Assembly: GCF_007830155.1 (NCBI RefSeq)
Contig: NZ_VLKY01000004.1
Coordinates: 248,001-312,000 of the forward strand
DNA length: 64,000 bases
DNA from: Pseudomonas duriflava
GTDB lineage: Bacteria; Pseudomonadota; Gammaproteobacteria; Pseudomonadales; Pseudomonadaceae
Reading direction: 5' to 3'
Shown here: positions 36,001 to 45,563 of the stretch, piece after piece
Numbering within the stretch: the stretch's first letter is position 1
Layout of the letters: each line of letters opens with the position of its first letter
The notes under the pieces: model-generated
What the model was told of the DNA's origin: nothing
Databases searched by the model: none
Seen by the model: only the letters and a program-made list of their open reading frames with translations
Position numbers and translations under genes: made by a program

Positions 36001-36779
36001 TGTTTATCCCGGTTCAAGCTGTTGGCCACCCAAGTGACGAGCAGGACGACCAGAAAATAAGAAATGACCAGTGCGCTAGTAAAATGGCCACTGCCGTTGC
36101 GCATGCTGTAAAGGTATACCTGCAGAGTCTCGTAGCGTCCTCCAACCAGAATGTTGGCAAACACGAACTCGCCCATCAAAAAGGAAAACGATAGGAAAAG
36201 AGCAACCATCAATCCTTTGCGTAGGTTGGGCAATACCACTATCAGCGCAGCGCGAAATGTACTAGCACCCAGCAGATGGGCAGCATCCATTAAGTCGCGC
36301 AGATTCAAGGCCTGCAGGTTATTACTGATGGCGCGGTACATGAATGGCAGGGCAATCGTGAAATAGCAGCCGATCAGGATCCAGGGGGTACCGATCAGCG
36401 GCAGCGGGCCACTGGCATAAAGTTGCAACAGGCCCACCGAGGAAACAACTGGCGGTACGGCAAAGGGCAGCAGGATCAGTACGTTCATTACTGCATCAAG
36501 CTTTGGGAAGTGATAGGCGATAACAAACAGCAGCGATAGTACGAGAAAAATGGCCAGCAGCAGTGCTCCCACACACACTACAAGCGAGTGGCCAAACGCG
36601 ACAAGGAAGCGGGGATCGTTCCAGAGCGCTACGTACCATTTGAGCGTTAGGCCGCTGGGAAGAATCGTGGCTGACCACTGTGTAGCCAGGGAGTAAACAA
36701 GCGTTGCAGCCAGAGGTAATAGCAGGATCAGGAACAGTAGCCAGACGACTAGTCGATGGTACAGCTTAGCGTTGGACAT
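35997..36779 (-). CDS. ABC importer permease
   Basis: 260 residues, six helices. The EAA-like loop that docks the ATPase is MDAAHLLGASTFRAALIVVLPNLRKG in the second half. PhnV/PotC-type permease. It overlaps the ATPase gene by 4 bases and the upstream permease gene by 14. Confidence 0.87.
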   Translation of the reverse strand: MSNAKLYHRLVVWLLFLILLLPLAATLVYSLATQWSATILPSGLTLKWYVALWNDPRFLVAFGHSLVVCVGALLLAIFLVLSLLFVIAYHFPKLDAVMNVLILLPFAVPPVVSSVGLLQLYASGPLPLIGTPWILIGCYFTIALPFMYRAISNNLQALNLRDLMDAAHLLGASTFRAALIVVLPNLRKGLMVALFLSFSFLMGEFVFANILVGGRYETLQVYLYSMRNGSGHFTSALVISYFLVVLLVTWVANSLNRDKQ

Positions 36780-37596
36780 GGTAGCTCCGACGCAGCAGCC
36801 ATTGGTGGATGACGGTGATCAAGGCCATGAGCGCGACCAGCAACATAGCCAGGGCGCTGGCCATGTTGGGATCAAGAAATATATCGCCGGAAACCAGGGC
36901 GGCAATGCGCACCGGTACAACGTTGAAATTGCCCGTGGTCAATGCATAGACCGTGGCGTAGGCACCCAGCGCATTAGCCAGCAAAATGATGAAAGTCCCG
37001 AGCAGGGCCGGTGTCAGGATGGGCAAGCCAATGTACCGCCAGTAGTGCCAGGCATTGGCACCCAGCAAGGCGGCAGATTCGCGCCACTCCTCGCGCAGTG
37101 CACCGAAGGCTGGGTAGAGCAGCAGAACACCTAGTGGTATCTGAAAATAGGTGTAAATCAGAATCAGGCCGCTCTTCGAATACAGGTTGAAGTCTTGAAT
37201 CAACCCGGCCTGTTTGAGCAGCAAGGTCAGGCAACCGTTGAAGCCCAGCAGAATGATAAAGGCAAATGCCAGCGGGACGCCGGCGAAATTGCTTGTCATA
37301 TTGGTGAAGGCGGTAACAAATCCCCTGAGCGTCGAGTCAACCTTGTGTAGCGAATAGCTGCTAATTACCGCAATGACCAATCCCAGCACGCTGGACCATA
37401 GCGAGATCTCTAACGAGAAGCGTATTGCTTGGCGGTAAAACGGTGACCCTAGAATTTCTCGAAAGTTATCCAGTCCCCAACCTTGACTGCTGTTCAGGCT
37501 GTTAAACGTAATCCAAAGTAAGGGGGCAATTTGGAAGGCAAAGAAAAATACCAGAAAGGGCAGTGTGCACAGTGCTGCCAGCCACTTGCCTTTCAT
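36766..37596 (-). CDS. ABC importer permease
   Basis: 276 residues, six helices, with the docking loop ESAALLGANAWHYWRYIGLPILTPAL. PhnU/PotB-type. Its start overlaps by four bases the end of the deleted AlkP-type gene, so its translation may formerly have been coupled to that gene. The lesion upstream changes the reading frame, but the original C-terminal frame still reaches this junction. Confidence 0.87.
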   Translation of the reverse strand: MKGKWLAALCTLPFLVFFFAFQIAPLLWITFNSLNSSQGWGLDNFREILGSPFYRQAIRFSLEISLWSSVLGLVIAVISSYSLHKVDSTLRGFVTAFTNMTSNFAGVPLAFAFIILLGFNGCLTLLLKQAGLIQDFNLYSKSGLILIYTYFQIPLGVLLLYPAFGALREEWRESAALLGANAWHYWRYIGLPILTPALLGTFIILLANALGAYATVYALTTGNFNVVPVRIAALVSGDIFLDPNMASALAMLLVALMALITVIHQWLLRRSYHVQR

Positions 37597-37977
37597 GACA
37601 AAAGCTCCCGACAGACCGTTTTGTCATGAGGCACTCCTAGAAGTTCGCATACCGTACCGCATAGTTCGGTTTGGCGAGGCTTGGCCTGGCATAGAGCAAA
37701 GGCCTCGCCAAACACAAATAAGGGTACCTCACGCTCTTCCGGCAACAGGCCACCATGGCTGCGGTCGTTGTTCATACCATGGTCGGCAGTCACAAGAACC
37801 TGATAGCCCTCCGCCAGCCAGGTGGATAGATAATGGGATAGATAGGCATCTGCCATACGTGCCGCATTGCGGTAGGCGCTGCTGGACAGGCCGTGCACAG
37901 AGCCCTTGCAGAAAACCCATACAGTCGTGAGCTATCTGGTAGGTAAGACCATCAAGCACAACCAGAATCGTTTTCAT
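37593..37977 (-). pseudogene. AlkP-superfamily phosphodiesterase, internal deletion with frameshift
   Basis: The ATG at 37977 begins MKTILVVLDGLTYQIAHDCM then GFLQGL, a typical N-terminus of an alkaline phosphatase superfamily hydrolase with metal-binding LDGL. After 26 codons the frame shifts by one base near 37899. The rest, SVHGLSSSAYRNAARMADAY through VTADHGMNND to the stop, is a normal C-terminal third with the metal ligands ADHGM. Intact relatives are about 270 residues; here only some 128 codons remain, so about 140 codons in the middle, including the nucleophile region, are gone. The junction lies in GGGCTCTGTG. The product would be inactive. Confidence 0.78.
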
Positions 37978-37984
37978 GGTGCCG

Positions 37985-39046
37985 TTATTGCTGCATGTGC
38001 ATGATCACGTTTTCCTGCCACAGGCGCGGCAGCCGCTTGGCCGTTTCCTCCCAAGCTGCTGCATCGGTGATGGGCTTGGCGTTGGCGTATTGTGTGCTGG
38101 GCAACAGCTTGCTCTTTACATCGTCTGGTAGCTGTAAATAATCGGTGCGGATAGGGCGGGCATAGCCACGAGCCAGGTTGATCTGGCCTGCATCCGAGAG
38201 AATATATTCGCGAGTCAGTTTCGCAGCGTTCGGGTGCTTGGCATAGGTATTAATGATTGTGGTATAGCCAGACGTAATCGAGCCATCCGAAGGAATAAGC
38301 ACTTCGAAGCGCGAGTCATCAATTTGGTCTCGATAGTTGAGGCCGTTGAAATCCCAGACGATACCTACTTCCACTTCGCCTTTTTCCAGGGTAGAAACGA
38401 CGGGGTTGATAAGTGATAGCCGTCCTTGCTGCGCCAGCTTGCCAAAAAAGTCCAAACCCGGCTTGATATTCTTTTCATCCCCGCCATTGGCGTAGGTTGC
38501 CGCCAGCACGCCGCTGACCGCCTGGGAAGCCGAGCTGACATCACCGATGGTGACTTTGTACGTGCCCTTAAGCAGGTCAGCCCAGCTATGAGGTATGTCC
38601 TGTACCAACTGCTTGTTGACGATAAAAGCGATAGTTCCGGTATAGGCCAGCATCCAGTGACCATCCTTGTCCTTGGCCCATTCTGGGATTTGATCCCAGG
38701 TGGAGGGCTTGTATGGCATGGTCACGCCTTTCTGCACGGCAATCGGCCCGAATGAGGCTCCCACGTCGCCAATATCTGCCGTGGCGTTTTCTCCTTCAGC
38801 CGCGAACTTGGTAATTTCCTGGGCTGAGCTCATGTCAGTATCCATGTGCTTGAGGCCATACTTCTTTTCCAGATCGGCCCACGTATCTTTCCAGTTGGCC
38901 CAACTGTCCGGCATACCAACGCTATTAACCTGGCCTTCCTGGCGGGCCGCTTGTTCGAGTGATTGAAGGCTGTCAGCGGCAGCCAGGACTAAGCTGCCGC
39001 TCAGCGCGACAGCGCCGCCCAACAGTGAAGCAAGCAAGCGTTTCAT
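37985..39046 (-). CDS. ABC importer periplasmic solute-binding protein
   Basis: 353 residues with a signal peptide (LLASLLGGAVALSGSLVLA). The mature protein belongs to the type 2 extracellular binding proteins of the iron/spermidine/aminoethylphosphonate group. Visible stretches are VNSVGMPDSWANWKDTWADL, GDVGASFGPIAVQKG and AYTGTIAFIVNKQ. First gene of the importer operon; the start lies 272 bases from the divergent GntR/UTRA gene. The ligand is unknown; an organophosphonate or phosphodiester is the contextual guess. Confidence 0.86.
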   Translation of the reverse strand: MKRLLASLLGGAVALSGSLVLAAADSLQSLEQAARQEGQVNSVGMPDSWANWKDTWADLEKKYGLKHMDTDMSSAQEITKFAAEGENATADIGDVGASFGPIAVQKGVTMPYKPSTWDQIPEWAKDKDGHWMLAYTGTIAFIVNKQLVQDIPHSWADLLKGTYKVTIGDVSSASQAVSGVLAATYANGGDEKNIKPGLDFFGKLAQQGRLSLINPVVSTLEKGEVEVGIVWDFNGLNYRDQIDDSRFEVLIPSDGSITSGYTTIINTYAKHPNAAKLTREYILSDAGQINLARGYARPIRTDYLQLPDDVKSKLLPSTQYANAKPITDAAAWEETAKRLPRLWQENVIMHMQQ

Positions 39047-39080
39047 CTGGTGCTCCTTCGATACGGTAAGTAAATAAAGC

Positions 39081-39092
39081 TGGTCTACATCA
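39081..39092. promoter_or_regulatory. Possible half-conserved GntR/UTRA operator upstream of the importer operon
   Basis: TGGTCTACATCA has a good left half-site (TGGTCTA) of the TGGTCTAGACCA type bound by UTRA-domain GntR regulators, but a poor right half. It lies 35 bases before the start of the binding-protein gene. Weak evidence on its own. Confidence 0.25.
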
Positions 39093-39305
39093 GTAGGATC
39101 CAGGCCAATCTAGCAAGCGTGGATTACGGTTTAATTGCCGCTTCGAAGGGGTATTTATTCGTTCGAGCTGATGCGTCACGCAGACTTCCAAAGCGTCTGG
39201 CTCATGGAGTAGGGCCTGTTTTGGTCATGCGGTGGTCATTAACCGGACTTATTCTGCCTATGAATAAAGCCCTTTGTTTGGGCGGATGTTTGCCTGCTAT
39301 TTGTC

Positions 39306-39317
39306 TGGACTAGTCCA
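39306..39317. promoter_or_regulatory. Perfect 12-base palindrome, likely GntR autoregulatory operator
   Basis: TGGACTAGTCCA is a perfect palindrome one base upstream of the regulator's ATG at 39319. Its form resembles the TGGTCTAGACCA-type sites of HutC/PhnF-group GntR proteins. Binding there would block translation start or transcription of the gene itself. Confidence 0.5.
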
Positions 39318-39318
39318 C

Positions 39319-40047
39319 ATGAGAGCACCTGTACATGAAGATGCGTCGCGAACGGTCACAGCAATCTATCGAACGCTAGAAGAACAAATCGTACGAGGCC
39401 TTCTACCGCCGAGCGCTAGATTGCCGGCAGAGCGCCAATTGAGTGAGTTATTCGCCACAACACGTATTACGCTACGTGAGGCGCTTGGCCAGCTGGAATC
39501 ACAGGGGTTGATCTATCGAGAGGAGCGTCGAGGCTGGTTCGTGTCGCCGCCGCGAGTGGTTTACAACCCTTTGGTACGTTCGCATTTCCATGCCATGGTT
39601 ACCGAGCAAGGTCGGGTTCCATCTACCGAATTGTTATCTGCACGTCTAATCCCGGCGAACTCGAGCGTATGTGAATTGTTGGCGTTACCAGCCCTGACCG
39701 GGGTTTACCAGATCAGACGGACACGACGTATTGATGGGCGGCTGGTGCTGTATGTGGAACATTATCTCACGCCGGCCTTTTTTCCTGGTCTGCTTGATAA
39801 TGACCTTACGCATTCATTAACTGATCTATATGCCCAAAAATACGGTATTCACTATGGGCGGGTCCGCTTTGACATACGACCCACGGCTTTGCAGGCTGAA
39901 GCTGCGCTGGCGCTTAAGGTAGCAACGGGAAGTCTTGCCCTTCACATTACACGGCTCAAGCGAGATCAGCGCGGTCAGTTAATCGACTGTGATCTGGAGT
40001 TCTGGCGGCACGATGCTATCCACGTGAGCGTTGACGTGCCGGATTAG
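39319..40047 (+). CDS. GntR-family regulator with UTRA domain
   Basis: 242 residues from the ATG at 39319, which starts just before the winged helix (TVTAIYRTLEEQIVRGLLPP then LPAERQLSELFATTRITLREAL). The C-terminal UTRA ligand domain runs from about residue 85 to the end (YQIRRTRRIDGRLVLYVEHYL). PhnR/PhnF-like regulators of this type control phosphonate or sugar-phosphate uptake. The gene is divergent from the ABC importer operon, which is its probable target. No Shine-Dalgarno is seen; the space is occupied by a palindrome. Confidence 0.85.
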   Translation: MRAPVHEDASRTVTAIYRTLEEQIVRGLLPPSARLPAERQLSELFATTRITLREALGQLESQGLIYREERRGWFVSPPRVVYNPLVRSHFHAMVTEQGRVPSTELLSARLIPANSSVCELLALPALTGVYQIRRTRRIDGRLVLYVEHYLTPAFFPGLLDNDLTHSLTDLYAQKYGIHYGRVRFDIRPTALQAEAALALKVATGSLALHITRLKRDQRGQLIDCDLEFWRHDAIHVSVDVPD

Positions 40048-40066
40048 GAGTTTAGAGAAGGGTAAA

Positions 40067-40096
40067 GGCAGGTACGAACAAGGTTCAATACCTGCC
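40067..40096. terminator. Hairpin between convergent GntR and aminopeptidase genes
   Basis: GGCAGGTA (40067-40074) pairs perfectly with TACCTGCC (40089-40096). It occupies the 56-base gap between two 3' ends and is a likely bidirectional terminator, although no T run follows. Confidence 0.55.
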
Positions 40097-40103
40097 TGAC
40101 GGC

Positions 40104-41390
40104 TCAGGGTAGGGTATGGCTGGCGTAAAAAGCTTTAAGCACTTTCACTAAATAGGTTAGGTCCTGGCTACCGGCCAGCTCTCGAATGGAATGCATGGCA
40201 AAGGTTGGCAAGCCGATATCGACGGTCCGAATGCCTAGCTGGCTGGCCGTAATCGGGCCGATGGTCGAGCCGCAAGCCATATCGCTGCGCGTGACGAAGC
40301 TTTGTACGGGTATCTCGTTTTCCAGGCATAGGTGCCGGAAGAAACCACCGGTTTCACTGTTCGTCGCATAACGCTGATTGTTGTTGATCTTGATTACCGG
40401 TCCGGCATTGAGTTTCGGGCCGTGATTGCCGTCGTGCTTCTCCGCGTAATTGGGATGTACACCATGGGCATTGTCAGCCGAGATGAGCAAGGAGCGGGCA
40501 ATCGTTCGAGTAAAATTTTCGCCTTCCGGCAGTACACGGCGTAACACCTGTTCAAGGAAGGGACCATCGGCGCCGCAGTGCGAGCAAGAGCCAACTTCCT
40601 CGTGATCGGTACAAACCAGTACGCAGGTTTCATTGCCCTCGGCCGTTAGCAGGGCTTCCAGACCGGCATAGCAGGACAGCAGGTTATCCAGGCGGGCCCC
40701 TGCGATGAAGTCATCGTCCAGGCCTATCACGGCTGCCCGCTGGACATCATAAAACGACAGCTCGAAATCCAGGATCGACTCAGCCAGGATGCCATGTTCC
40801 TTTTCCAGCTGCTCGGTCAGCAAGGCGCGAAAATCGCGCCGTTCTCCAGTAGGCACCTGAGCTACGATAGGCGGCAGTTCGTTTTGCGCATTGATTGGCC
40901 AGCCCTGGTTTGCCTCACGATTGAGGTGGATGGCCAGGTTGGGAATAATGGCGATGGGTTTCTTGAAATCAATCAGACGGCTGTGCTGCATGCCGGTCTG
41001 ACGAAACGTCACTCGACCTGCCAGTGACAGATCACGGTCAAACCAGGGGGCCATCAACAGCCCGCCATAGACTTCTACACCCAGTTGCATGAACCCCTGC
41101 TTATAGAGTTCAGGGTTGGGCTTTACCCGTAGACATGGACTGTCTGTATGAGCGCCTACCAGACGCATGCCTTCCCGAAGAGGATCGTCACCCAGGCGAA
41201 AGGCGATTAAAGACGAATCGTTACGGGTGACGTAGTAGCGGCCACCGGGGCGTACATGCCAGGTGTCGCGCTCATCAAGCCGTTGATAGCCGGACTGCTC
41301 CAGGCGACGAGCCAGACTGGCCGTGGCATGAAAGGGAGTAGGGGATGAGGCAAGAAAATCGATCAGACCTTGGTTGAGTGTGTCGCGCAT
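40104..41390 (-). CDS. apeB: M18-family aminopeptidase
   Basis: 428 residues. Metal-binding and catalytic motifs of the M18 family are present: [16 protein letters not shown] (His and Asp near residue 80), [17 protein letters not shown] (catalytic Glu and metal Glu) and [15 protein letters not shown]. Near the end [15 protein letters not shown] supplies the last His ligand. It is a cytosolic zinc-dependent enzyme removing N-terminal, often acidic, residues. Single gene. Confidence 0.93.
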   Translation of the reverse strand: MRDTLNQGLIDFLASSPTPFHATASLARRLEQSGYQRLDERDTWHVRPGGRYYVTRNDSSLIAFRLGDDPLREGMRLVGAHTDSPCLRVKPNPELYKQGFMQLGVEVYGGLLMAPWFDRDLSLAGRVTFRQTGMQHSRLIDFKKPIAIIPNLAIHLNREANQGWPINAQNELPPIVAQVPTGERRDFRALLTEQLEKEHGILAESILDFELSFYDVQRAAVIGLDDDFIAGARLDNLLSCYAGLEALLTAEGNETCVLVCTDHEEVGSCSHCGADGPFLEQVLRRVLPEGENFTRTIARSLLISADNAHGVHPNYAEKHDGNHGPKLNAGPVIKINNNQRYATNSETGGFFRHLCLENEIPVQSFVTRSDMACGSTIGPITASQLGIRTVDIGLPTFAMHSIRELAGSQDLTYLVKVLKAFYASHTLP

Positions 41391-41725
41391 GCGGTACTCC
41401 TTACAATATGCCTCTAGTCTATCGAGTGCTGGGCGAGTCAGTCGATGCCGCTTTATACACTCACAGCAAAGATAAACGACCGATAGCGCTCATGAGCCCA
41501 CTTCCTCTCTTACTGCAGCCTTACGATATAACCGTTTCTGTATACTCGCGACGCACGTCGTACGCCCTTTACGGGATAGCGCGGTGCCATAGACGAGTCA
41601 AAGGTCAATAGCGAGAGCCATACGAACCAAGCGCTGCGGCAGTATCCAGGGTCTTCAATGCTCCGTTTCTTTCGGATCTACATAAGCCTTTTACCGAGGG
41701 CGTTGAGTAACTGAGCTGCACATGC
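41391..41725. other. Intergenic region between apeB and rluA-like gene
   Basis: 335 bases. No protein-like frame and no strong hairpin. It must contain the apeB promoter on the minus strand, but I could not single one out. Confidence 0.5.
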
Positions 41726-42361
41726 TTAGAACGGTGCCGTACTTTCGAAGCGCATACGTTCACCGGTCTGGGGATGCGTCAGAACAAGCAGGCACGCATG
41801 CAGGCAAAGTCGCTCATGAGCGATTAAGGCCTGTTCGTGGGCATACAGCTGGTCGCCCAGGAGCGGATGACCAATGGATAGCATATGTACCCGCAATTGA
41901 TGAGAGCGCCCTGTAATCGGCGTCAGCTCTACTCGACTGTAACGGCCATGTCGCTCAAGAACACGCCAAAACGTCAAGGCATGCCGTCCTAGTTCATGAT
42001 CAACCACGTGTCGCGGTTTGGTAGGAGGGTCATAACGCAGCGGCAATTCGATACGGCCACTGTCGGCGTCCGGCTCGCCCCAGCACAATGCGGTATAGGC
42101 TTTTTCAGTTTCACGGTCATGAAACTGGCGCGATAATTCACGATGACTGTCAGCATCGCGAGCCAACACCATTACGCCGGAGGTTTCCCAGTCCAAGCGG
42201 TGAACAATACGCGCTTCGGGATAACCATTTTCCTGCAGGCGGGTAACCAGACAGTCTCGGTTATCCTCGGCTCGTCCTGGCACAGATAGCAGTAAGGTGG
42301 GTTTATCAACCACCAAAAGGGCGGCATCCTGATACAGGATACGAATGTTCGAAAGAGGCAT
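41726..42361 (-). CDS. rluA: RluA-family 23S rRNA/tRNA pseudouridine synthase
   Basis: 211 residues, a short member without an S4 domain, as in RluA. The catalytic motif is VHRLDWETSGVMVLARD with the nucleophilic Asp in HRLDWETSG. A second motif, ITGRSHQLRVHM, binds RNA. RluA modifies 23S rRNA position 746 and tRNA position 32 in E. coli. It lies downstream of minE on the same strand with a 55-base gap. Confidence 0.88.
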   Translation of the reverse strand: MPLSNIRILYQDAALLVVDKPTLLLSVPGRAEDNRDCLVTRLQENGYPEARIVHRLDWETSGVMVLARDADSHRELSRQFHDRETEKAYTALCWGEPDADSGRIELPLRYDPPTKPRHVVDHELGRHALTFWRVLERHGRYSRVELTPITGRSHQLRVHMLSIGHPLLGDQLYAHEQALIAHERLCLHACLLVLTHPQTGERMRFESTAPF

Positions 42362-42416
42362 TTGACGCTCGAAAAACCGTCGGCGGCTTGAGCCGCCGTC
42401 GTGACTGCCAGTAGGA

Positions 42417-42671
42417 TCAGCGATCCGGCAGGGTAATGTTAAGTTCCAGAATCGAGCAGTTACCCTGATTCTCCAATTCGACCTGAATCTGGTCTTGCTC
42501 GATAGGCACGTATTTACGGATCACTTCCAGTAGGTCTTTCTGCAATTGCGGCAGATAGTCGGGCTGGGAGTGCAGTCCACGTTCGTGAGCGACTATGATT
42601 TGCAGCCGCTCTTTAGCGATCGAAGCGCTGTTTTGCTTCTTCCGATCGCGAAAGAAAGCGAAAAGGCTCAT
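42417..42671 (-). CDS. minE: Cell division topological specificity factor MinE
   Basis: 84 residues, the normal length. The N-terminal [30 protein letters not shown] contains the membrane-targeting helix and the MinD-contact helix ([11 protein letters not shown]). The C-terminal half (PYLPQL... LLEVIRKYV) is the dimerisation beta domain. It stimulates MinD ATPase and sets up pole-to-pole oscillation. Its start overlaps minD by four bases. Confidence 0.96.
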   Translation of the reverse strand: MSLFAFFRDRKKQNSASIAKERLQIIVAHERGLHSQPDYLPQLQKDLLEVIRKYVPIEQDQIQVELENQGNCSILELNITLPDR

Positions 42672-43483
42672 TCACTCCCCCCGAAAAGACGCTGTAGGAA
42701 GCCCTTCTTCTTGACGTCGAGGAAGCGGTGCGGCATTTCTTTGCCTAGTAAGCGGTCAACCGAATCGCTGTAGGCCTGACCGGCGTCGCTCTGCTCGTCA
42801 AGAATCACGGGGACCCCTTGGTTGGACGCTTTTAATACGGCCTGGGACTCTGGAATTACACCTAGCAGGCGAATAGCCAGGATCTCTTCGACATCTTCGA
42901 CACCTAGCATTTCGCCCTTGGTTACCCGCTCAGGGTTGTAGCGCGTTAGCAGAAGGTGCTCTTTGATCGGTTCCTCACCATTTTCGGCACGGCGTGACTT
43001 GCTCGCCAAAAGGCCAAGCATCCGGTCGGAGTCACGTACGGAAGAAACTTCCGGGTTGGTTACGATGATAGCCTCATCGGCAAAATACATGGCCAAATGA
43101 GCGCCTTTCTCAATACCGGCTGGCGAGTCGCAGACGACATATTCAAAATTTTGCTTAAGTTCTTCGATTACCTTGCCGACACCTTCAAGAGTGAGGGCGT
43201 CTTTGTCACGCGTCTGGCTGGCAGCCAGCACGTAGAGGTTGTCAAGGCGCTTGTCTTTGATAAGGGCCTGGCTCAGGGTTGCTTCGTTGTTAATGACATT
43301 GACGAAGTCATAGACGACGCGGCGTTCGCATCCCATGATCAGGTCGAGGTTACGCAGACCCACGTCGAAGTCGACAATGACGGTCTTGTGTCCACGCAGC
43401 GCTAGACCGGTCCCGATCGCAGCGCTGCTAGTAGTTTTGCCGACACCACCTTTACCGGAGGTGACTACGAGTACATTGGCCAA
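42668..43483 (-). CDS. minD: Septum site-determining ATPase MinD
   Basis: 271 residues. The deviant Walker A motif is [13 protein letters not shown] at residues 9-21, with switch regions [12 protein letters not shown] and [10 protein letters not shown]. The C-terminal amphipathic membrane-targeting helix is [12 protein letters not shown]. MinD recruits MinC to the membrane and is displaced by MinE. It is separated from minC by 162 bases, so it may have its own promoter. Confidence 0.97.
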   Translation of the reverse strand: MANVLVVTSGKGGVGKTTSSAAIGTGLALRGHKTVIVDFDVGLRNLDLIMGCERRVVYDFVNVINNEATLSQALIKDKRLDNLYVLAASQTRDKDALTLEGVGKVIEELKQNFEYVVCDSPAGIEKGAHLAMYFADEAIIVTNPEVSSVRDSDRMLGLLASKSRRAENGEEPIKEHLLLTRYNPERVTKGEMLGVEDVEEILAIRLLGVIPESQAVLKASNQGVPVILDEQSDAGQAYSDSVDRLLGKEMPHRFLDVKKKGFLQRLFGGSE

Positions 43484-43595
43484 GCTGATTCACCCTAATC
43501 GAATTGAGCTCACAGAATGTACGCTGAAGTGCCGGGATCACCGGACGCCGGAAGACTAAAATACTCGGCTGACTACAAGCGCCATTCAGGTCAGG

Positions 43596-43621
43596 AAGTG
43601 GTACGTCAATCAGTACCACTT
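43596..43621. repeat. Inverted repeat between minC and minD
   Basis: AAGTGGTAC (43596-43604) and GTACCACTT (43613-43621) are perfect reverse complements around eight bases. The repeat lies 25 bases after the minC stop in transcription direction. It could attenuate read-through into minDE or be an operator for a minD promoter. Confidence 0.55.
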
Positions 43622-43645
43622 CGAAAAAATTCGCGGCAGTATCCG

Positions 43646-44407
43646 TCAAAGACGTGTGATGTTCAACACATCTCCAGACAGACTGATCTGTACAGGATTA
43701 CCCCATTGAGGATGCCTGCGTAGGTCTTCTGCCACTTTGTATTGTCCTGCAATCGAGATTAATTCGGCCGTCAACTGCTGGCAAAAAATTCTCGCTTTTG
43801 TGTCGCCTTTCACACCCGCTAAGGCGCGCCCCTTCATGGGGCCGTACACATGAATATTGCCATCGGCGAGTAATTCAGCGCCGGGGCTGACCGGTGACAG
43901 TACCACCAAATCGCCACCAGGGGCATACAATTGCATGCCGCCGCGTACAGGAGCAGTAATAACTTTGGTCGCGTTGATCAGCGGCGCTGCAGGCGCAGCC
44001 GGCTTTTCAACAACCGGCTCCGGATTGGCAGGCTCTCGCTCGCGCAAGTCTACGACCCGCTCTCGTCCCGTATGGGAAGCCGGGGGTAGAATCGGTAGGT
44101 CATATTCGTTGGCGGCCCGTATGTCCTTGGCTCGCTTGGCACGCAGTGCCAGCGTGCGCAGGCCGTAACGGCGACAAAGGTCTAGCAGGGCGCCCAAGTC
44201 GAGGATCTCATCCTCTTCTTCGAGTTTGTCGAGCGAAAGGATAAGTGGGGTGTCACGAAAGAAGTTGGGTGCCTGCGCTACCTTTTGCGCCAGTTGGCGA
44301 TCGAGGCGGGCGAGGTCATTGCGGGAGAGTTCCAGCACGGTCACGGCAAGCATGTTGCCCTTGAGCTGAAAGACGGAGTCGTTATCGAGGAGATCAACCT
44401 GGCTCAT
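43646..44407 (-). CDS. minC: Septum site-determining inhibitor MinC
   Basis: 253 residues from the ATG at 44407, which gives the standard N-terminal domain start ([20 protein letters not shown]). A Pro/Ala-rich linker (about residues 115-145) joins it to the C-terminal beta-helix domain with [21 protein letters not shown] and [21 protein letters not shown], which binds MinD. MinC blocks FtsZ ring assembly away from midcell. First gene of the Min cluster, divergent from lpxL with a 124-base gap. Confidence 0.96.
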   Translation of the reverse strand: MSQVDLLDNDSVFQLKGNMLAVTVLELSRNDLARLDRQLAQKVAQAPNFFRDTPLILSLDKLEEEDEILDLGALLDLCRRYGLRTLALRAKRAKDIRAANEYDLPILPPASHTGRERVVDLREREPANPEPVVEKPAAPAAPLINATKVITAPVRGGMQLYAPGGDLVVLSPVSPGAELLADGNIHVYGPMKGRALAGVKGDTKARIFCQQLTAELISIAGQYKVAEDLRRHPQWGNPVQISLSGDVLNITRL

Positions 44408-44531
44408 GATGGGACCAAATGCGACAGATGCCGAGGACTTATAGCGAGATGGCAACCCTATCGCAAGCATAGCTGTTTGCTGACGGTCAGGAATGTAGAA
44501 TGTCTCGTTTGTTTTACTGCCAGGAAATTTG

Positions 44532-45464
44532 ATGGAGCGCCCTCGTTTTAGACGTGCCTTTCTCCACCCTCGGTTTTGGTTACTGTGGTTAGGGTTGGGC
44601 TTGCTATGGTTGATCATTCAGCTGCCGTATAGGGTGTTGCTTGCTCTGGGACGGCTGTTGGGAATGGTTATGCTTCGTATGGCCTCAGACCGGCGGGCCA
44701 TCGCAGCGCGCAATCTTGAACTGTGCTTTCCACAGTGGACGGTCAAAGAGCGCGAACGTGTACTCAAGGAAAATTTCGCCTCCAGCGGGATCGCCTTGCT
44801 AGAAATGGCGATGAGCTGGTGGTGGCCGCCGGCACGTCTGCGCCGTCTTGCCCATATCGAGGGGCTTGAGCACTTGCAGCAGGCCCAAAAGGACGGTAAC
44901 GGTGTGATTCTGATGGCGCTGCACTTCACGACGCTGGAAATTGGTGCGGCATTGCTCGGTCAGCGTCATACCATCGATGGTATGTATCGGGAGCACGGTA
45001 ATCCGGTCTTTGATTACATTCAGCGGCGCGGACGCGAGCGGCACAACCGGGATGCCACAGCCATCGAACGTGAAGATGTGCGCGCCATGCTCAAGGTGCT
45101 GCGTGCCGGGCGTGCCATCTGGTATGCACCCGATCAGGATTATGGTGCCAAACAGAGCCTGTTTGTGCCGCTGTTTGGTATTCCTGCTGCGACAGTAACG
45201 GCTACGACAAAGTTTGCACGCCTGGGGCGAGCGCTTGTCATGCCTTTTACCCAAGAACGTCTGGCGGATGGTTCAGGGTATCGGTTGGTAATCCACCCGC
45301 CATTGGATGGATTTCCTGGCGAAAGTGAAGAAGCCGACTGCCTGCGAATCAATCAGTGGATCGAGAGGCAGGTGAGCCAATTGCCTGAGCAATACCTTTG
45401 GGCACATCGGCGGTTCAAGACGCGTCCCGTAGGAGAGCCCAAGCTGTACGCCAAGAGACGATAG
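44532..45464 (+). CDS. htrB: Lipid A lauroyl-type acyltransferase LpxL (HtrB)
   Basis: 310 residues. I use the ATG at 44532 rather than the preceding TTG; AGGAA lies 6 bases upstream. One N-terminal membrane segment ([17 protein letters not shown]) is followed by the catalytic HX4E motif in [10 protein letters not shown]. Later come the conserved GMYREHGNP, then YAPDQDYG. It adds a secondary acyl chain to lipid A at the inner face of the inner membrane. Adjacent and divergent to minC, a conserved arrangement in Pseudomonas as far as I recall. Confidence 0.93.
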   Translation: MERPRFRRAFLHPRFWLLWLGLGLLWLIIQLPYRVLLALGRLLGMVMLRMASDRRAIAARNLELCFPQWTVKERERVLKENFASSGIALLEMAMSWWWPPARLRRLAHIEGLEHLQQAQKDGNGVILMALHFTTLEIGAALLGQRHTIDGMYREHGNPVFDYIQRRGRERHNRDATAIEREDVRAMLKVLRAGRAIWYAPDQDYGAKQSLFVPLFGIPAATVTATTKFARLGRALVMPFTQERLADGSGYRLVIHPPLDGFPGESEEADCLRINQWIERQVSQLPEQYLWAHRRFKTRPVGEPKLYAKRR

Positions 45465-45563
45465 GCTAGTATCAAAAGATCACTGGCCTGTTCAGGTTTG
45501 AGACCTGCTCGTCATATTCATTTGAGTGACTTGTCGTTTTGCTGTAGTGCCAGGGAGTCAGTT

